Positions 13,782 to 16,871 of a stretch of 16,871 nt of DNA are shown here, piece after piece. Position 1 is the first letter of the stretch; each line of letters starts with the position of its first letter. The notes beneath the pieces were generated by a model, which was not told where the DNA came from, made no database searches, and saw only the letters and a list, made by a program, of their open reading frames with translations. The position numbers and the translations under genes are program-made. The stretch is from Clostridia bacterium (GTDB lineage: Bacteria; Bacillota; Clostridia; Oscillospirales; SIG627), in contig JAFTEP010000171.1 in NCBI GenBank assembly GCA_017453605.1, forward strand, positions 1 to 16,871, in the 5' to 3' direction.

Positions 13782-14549
13782 AAAACCGTTCGTTTCAAAA
13801 AAGACGCGCCTCTTCTTGCCGGCCTGGCGGCAACGGCGGTCGGGATAACCGCGGCGGCGCTGATCTTCCGCCAGCCGTTCTGGCAGGTCCTGCCGCTCTA
13901 CGCCGCGCTTTTCGTCGCCCTGCTCCAGTCCCGGATGATGAGGGCGGCGAGTCTGGTCGCCGGGGCGAACTCCGTGTTGTTCGCGATCGTGAACTACACG
14001 CTTCGTCTCTACGCCAACGCCGCGTATTTGCTGTTCTTTTCCTGCCCTCTGCAGATCGTCACCTTCATTCTATGGAGCAGAAGACCGTGGGGGGACACGA
14101 CCCTGTTCCGGCGTCTGAAAAGATCGTGGCGCATCGCGCTCGCCGCCTCCTCCGCGGCGCTCGCGCTGATCCTCGTCCGCAGCGGAGGCGCCTTCGCCCT
14201 TCTCGACAGCTCGACGACGCTCCTCGGGATCACGGTCACGCTGCTGACGATGTTCGCGTTCAGGGAATACGCCCCTCTTATGGCGCTTCAGGGCTTTCTT
14301 TCGATCGCTCTTTACGTTTTTCTGATAATAAAGGACCCGCGGTACACCTCGTACCTCGTTTCACAGATATATTCTACCGTCTGCGCCGTTTTCGCCGCGG
14401 TCCGTATCGGCAGGGTCTGCGAGGAGCAGAGCCGGGCGCCGTCGGCACGAACGGCGCGCCGAGGAGGACGGGATGAACCCGGGCGGGGCCTTCCGAAAAG
14501 CGAAAGCCGCCTCGCAAAAACAGACCGAAAAGTGAGAACGAAGAGATGA
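13764..14549 (+). CDS. PnuC-like membrane transporter
   Basis: A 261-residue membrane protein with about seven hydrophobic helices between residues 15 and 215, and a basic tail (ARRGGRDEPGRG to KVRTKR) inside the cell. The region DSSTTLLGITVTLLTMFAFREYAPL followed by ALYVFLIIKDPRYTSYLV is the order seen in PnuC nicotinamide-riboside transporters (D-x-x-T-x-LGI, a conserved helix, then LY and a Y-rich loop). PnuC proteins import nicotinamide riboside or related vitamins by facilitated diffusion. The usual W-x-x-N motifs are weakened, so the cargo is uncertain. Two starts compete: 13764 and 13779, each directly after an AGAAGG copy that is too close to act normally; GAGGGG (13743-13748) is 15 bp from the first. 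Its stop overlaps the GH36 start by 4 bp. Confidence 0.72.
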   Translation: MGLRRMKTVRFKKDAPLLAGLAATAVGITAAALIFRQPFWQVLPLYAALFVALLQSRMMRAASLVAGANSVLFAIVNYTLRLYANAAYLLFFSCPLQIVTFILWSRRPWGDTTLFRRLKRSWRIALAASSAALALILVRSGGAFALLDSSTTLLGITVTLLTMFAFREYAPLMALQGFLSIALYVFLIIKDPRYTSYLVSQIYSTVCAVFAAVRIGRVCEEQSRAPSARTARRGGRDEPGRGLPKSESRLAKTDRKVRTKR

Positions 14550-16489
14550 ACAACAAAACGGAAGAAAAAAAGAGACCGGCATATCCGGGCTTCAGCCTGA
14601 TCTTCGACAAGAAGCCTTTTTATTCTGAAAATTCGCCCTTTGAAGAAAAAGACGGCGGCAGAGTCTTTTATCCCGGCGGCGGAGTGGAGATCACTCAGAT
14701 AATCAGGGAATATCCCGACTTTGACGCCGTCGAATGGACGCTTTATTTCAAAAACACTTCCCAAAAAAACAGCCCCGTTCTGGAAAAGATCAACGACTGC
14801 GACGCCGTGATCCCTCTGCCGGACGACGCGCCGCTTCAGAAGGGCTTTCTGCCCGGGGAGGATCAGGCGCACGTCATAAGTTTTTCCGGCGCGGTCGAGG
14901 GAAAATATTATTCAGAAAACGACGAGATGAGCGCGACGGAGTTCTCGCGAAAAAAAGATTATCTCAACAGGGCCCGGCATTACGAGAACGCCGGAGGCCG
15001 TTCGAGCAACGCAATGATGCCGTTTTTCATCGCGGAAAACTCTCATTCCGGCGCGTATATCGCCGTAGGCTGGACGGGAGACTGGAGAGCCGACTTTGAA
15101 AGGGTCCCCGGCGGAGCGAGAGTGAGAACCGGGCTCAAAAACGCCGCGTTTTATCTTCTTCCGGGAGAAGAAGTGCGAACGGGATCTGTTCTCGTGATAC
15201 GCTATAAGAAAGGCGAATGCGCGCACAACAAGTTCCGCGCTCTGATAAGAAAGCATTTTTCTCACGCCGCGTGCGCGAAGTCCGGCGAGAAGCTTCTTGC
15301 CGCCGAGCTCTGGGGCGGTCTGCCGAGCGGAGAAATGAAGCGGAGGATAAGGCTTTTCAGGGATCATGAAGTCAACTTTGAACAGTTCTGGATAGACGCC
15401 GGATGGTACGGCAGATGCGCCGACTGCCGCGACCCCTACACGGGCGACTGGAGCCGCCGCACCGGAGAATGGCAGGTCAACGAAAGGGTCCATCCGGCTC
15501 TTCTCGACGACGTGGCGGAAGAGACCTCTCTTTCCGGCGCCGGGCTGATGCTCTGGATAGAGCCGGAGAGAGCGGTCGAGGGGGTCCCGATCCTGAAGGA
15601 GCACCCGGAATATTTCCTGAGAAAAAAGCTGCCCGACGGCTCGACGGATCCGACGGCGATACTTAATCTGGGAAGAGATGACGCACTTGACTACGCCCTC
15701 GGCGTCGTCGGGGGCGCGGTGGAAAGATATTCCCTCTCCTGCTACAGGCAGGATTTCAACACCTCGCTGACGGAATTCTTCTTTCAGAACGACGAGCCTG
15801 ACAGACGGGGGATCACGGAGATAAAGCACATAACGGGGCTGTATAAGTTCTGGGACGAGCTGTTGAAAAGATTCCCGGGGCTTTTCATCGACAACTGCGC
15901 CTCCGGCGGCAGAAGGATAGATATTGAAACCCTGCGCCGTTCGCTGATCTTTTTCAGGAGCGACTACCAGTGCGGCTTTGACGCGGAGCCGGACGTGGTG
16001 CAGACGCATAACACGAACGTCAGCGCCCTGCTCCCGTACACCGGCTGCACGACGAAGATAAAGTCCGACGACTACGCCGCCAGGAGCTCGTTCTCCTCTT
16101 CTTGGGGCGCGGCGTTCTTCAACGCAGTGTTCCAGACGATGGAAGAAAAGGATTTTGAATGGGCGAAAAAGACGGTCGGAGAGTATCTTCAGATCCGCAA
16201 ATTCTTCTCAAAGGACTTTTATAACCACGGAACGGAGCGCTTCGACAAGACGGCGTGGACGATCTGGCAGTATCACGATCCCGAAAACTCTAAGGGCGTC
16301 GTGATGGCGTTCAGAAGGAGCGCATCTCCCCATCCGAGCGCCGAAATAACGCTCGAAGGCGTCAAAGAAAACGCGAAAGTGTCGTTTTTCGACTTCGACA
16401 CGCACAGCGCTTACGAGGGAACGCGCGACCTGACCCTCACCCTCCCCGCAAAGCGCAGCAGCGCGGTGATAACTTATGAAGTGAAATGA
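14546..16489 (+). CDS. GH36 alpha-galactosidase-like glycosidase
   Basis: A 647-residue glycosidase of GH36 (clan GH-D). A beta-sandwich N-terminal domain reaches about residue 245, then the TIM barrel follows: LAAELWGG (251-258), FEQFWIDAGWYG (278-289), LMLWIEPERA (334-343), the nucleophile motif CYRQDFN with Asp403, and the acid/base region DNCASGGRRID (449-459) to FRSDYQ with Asp473. Characterised GH36 enzymes have KWDMNR and SGGGRFD...SD in these positions, so this is a divergent subgroup; alpha-galactose or alpha-GalNAc could be the target. It is somewhat shorter than the 720-740 residues usual for bacterial alpha-galactosidases and lacks a signal peptide. The start overlaps the transporter stop by 4 bp and has only GAAGAG nearby. 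The operon ends at the terminator 41 bp after its stop. Confidence 0.88.
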   Translation: MNNKTEEKKRPAYPGFSLIFDKKPFYSENSPFEEKDGGRVFYPGGGVEITQIIREYPDFDAVEWTLYFKNTSQKNSPVLEKINDCDAVIPLPDDAPLQKGFLPGEDQAHVISFSGAVEGKYYSENDEMSATEFSRKKDYLNRARHYENAGGRSSNAMMPFFIAENSHSGAYIAVGWTGDWRADFERVPGGARVRTGLKNAAFYLLPGEEVRTGSVLVIRYKKGECAHNKFRALIRKHFSHAACAKSGEKLLAAELWGGLPSGEMKRRIRLFRDHEVNFEQFWIDAGWYGRCADCRDPYTGDWSRRTGEWQVNERVHPALLDDVAEETSLSGAGLMLWIEPERAVEGVPILKEHPEYFLRKKLPDGSTDPTAILNLGRDDALDYALGVVGGAVERYSLSCYRQDFNTSLTEFFFQNDEPDRRGITEIKHITGLYKFWDELLKRFPGLFIDNCASGGRRIDIETLRRSLIFFRSDYQCGFDAEPDVVQTHNTNVSALLPYTGCTTKIKSDDYAARSSFSSSWGAAFFNAVFQTMEEKDFEWAKKTVGEYLQIRKFFSKDFYNHGTERFDKTAWTIWQYHDPENSKGVVMAFRRSASPHPSAEITLEGVKENAKVSFFDFDTHSAYEGTRDLTLTLPAKRSSAVITYEVK

Positions 16490-16529
16490 GTTTTGAAAAT
16501 CTTTGCTCCATCATCACAAAACAAAACTC

Positions 16530-16558
16530 GCCCCGTCGGTCATTCAGACCGACGGGGC
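16530..16558. terminator. Bidirectional rho-independent terminator
   Basis: A perfect 11-bp GC-rich stem, GCCCCGTCGGT (16530-16540) with ACCGACGGGGC (16548-16558), has a 7-nt loop. On the plus strand TTTCTG follows; on the minus strand GAGTTTTGTTTTG follows. It sits between the convergent GH36 gene and the dsRNA-binding-domain gene and can serve both. Confidence 0.93.
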
Positions 16559-16599
16559 TTTCTGCGCCGGAAATGATGAGGAACGAAAAGTATAAAACG

Positions 16600-16871
16600 T
16601 TATTCGTCGATCGGGGGATTCGGGATCAGTCTTTTACCGTCAAATCCCCACCATGAACAGTTTTTGTTTGATCCGTATTCATTCAATAGCTCAAATCTGC
16701 TGCAAAGAGCAAGATAAGCGGCGTATTTCTTGGCGTCTTTTTTTGAGCGAGCCTGAACGCCTAAACCTATTCCCCAGCAGGGAATGGTGATCCTGCAGAT
16801 CCAGCGGGGATCGCCGTTTTTTGTATGACCGAGACGATCCGGGCCGGAAATCTCATATATAGGAAAATCAC
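16600..16871 (-). CDS. C-terminal part of a protein with a double-stranded RNA-binding domain
   Basis: The last 90 codons of a minus-strand gene whose start lies outside the window; the stop TAA is at 16602-16600. The frame stays open to the right edge. The translation reads DFPIYEISGPDRLGHTKN, then WICRITIPCWGIGLGVQ, then ARSKKDAKKYAAYLALCSRFELL, and ends CSWWGFDGKRLIPNPPIDE. This fits the double-stranded RNA-binding fold: P-x-Y-x(3)-GP near the start, a basic W-x-C-R-I strand, G-x-G, and the hallmark SKKDAKKYAAYLAL helix whose lysines contact RNA. The sequence continues some 35 residues past the helix, unlike RNase III, so it is not simply rnc. It may be a hypothetical dsRBD protein with another N-terminal domain, which cannot be seen. 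Codon use is more A/T-rich than that of GH36. Confidence 0.75.
   Translation of the reverse strand, partial: DFPIYEISGPDRLGHTKNGDPRWICRITIPCWGIGLGVQARSKKDAKKYAAYLALCSRFELLNEYGSNKNCSWWGFDGKRLIPNPPIDE

Noticed and set aside
14912..16009. Minus-strand open frame of 365 codons inside the GH36 gene
   Set aside because: No motif and no ribosome binding site; the plus strand has all GH36 catalytic residues. It is a shadow of GC-rich coding sequence.

Overview
The window looks like chromosomal DNA of an uncultured, moderately GC-rich member of the Firmicutes, probably a gut-type Clostridia. The basis is strong AGGAGG-type ribosome binding sites, near-consensus sigma-70 promoters with 17-bp spacers, tRNA-Trp with an encoded CCA end, frequent AGG/AGA arginine codons, an HD-GYP protein and many glycoside hydrolases. 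The taxon is an inference, because no marker gene is present. No CRISPR array, prophage or intact insertion sequence is visible.

Left edge, mostly minus strand (1-1794): the 5' end of a D-galactonate dehydratase-like gene runs off the window, with a clear promoter that carries a palindrome between its -35 and -10. Next come a six-helix membrane HD-GYP phosphodiesterase and a tRNA-Trp gene with a fully consensus promoter and a terminator.

First plus-strand unit (1865-9768): a promoter at 1865-1893 leads into a P-loop kinase of UPF0200/dephospho-CoA-kinase type, a GH78-type alpha-L-rhamnosidase and a DusB-type tRNA-dihydrouridine synthase, joined by ATGA overlaps. A small AT-richer two-helix membrane protein, a GH20 (GcnA/GH20C-like) beta-hexosaminidase, a gene remnant and an FGGY sugar kinase follow. 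The remnant lies in the same frame directly after the GH20 stop codon and resembles the C-terminal discoidin-like domain of FAD-dependent oxidoreductases.

Middle (9769-11996): a 538-residue ECF-type sigma factor whose C-terminal two thirds is an unrecognised extension with winged-helix-like stretches. It is followed by a terminator and about 430 bp without a gene. That gap holds a long dispersed-type palindromic repeat, a second hairpin, a small palindrome and a strong promoter.

Second plus-strand unit (11927-16558): promoter, sugar-phosphate isomerase/epimerase-like TIM barrel, B3-like metallo-beta-lactamase-fold hydrolase, PnuC-like membrane transporter and GH36 alpha-galactosidase, closed by a strong bidirectional terminator.

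Right edge (16600-16871, minus): the C-terminal part of a protein with a recognisable double-stranded RNA-binding domain, absent from simple ORF lists because its start lies outside the window.

Together the genes suggest intracellular processing of host or plant oligosaccharides (rhamnose, hexosamine and galactose release, sugar phosphorylation, galactonate catabolism). None of the glycosidases shows a signal peptide, so they probably act on imported oligosaccharides.
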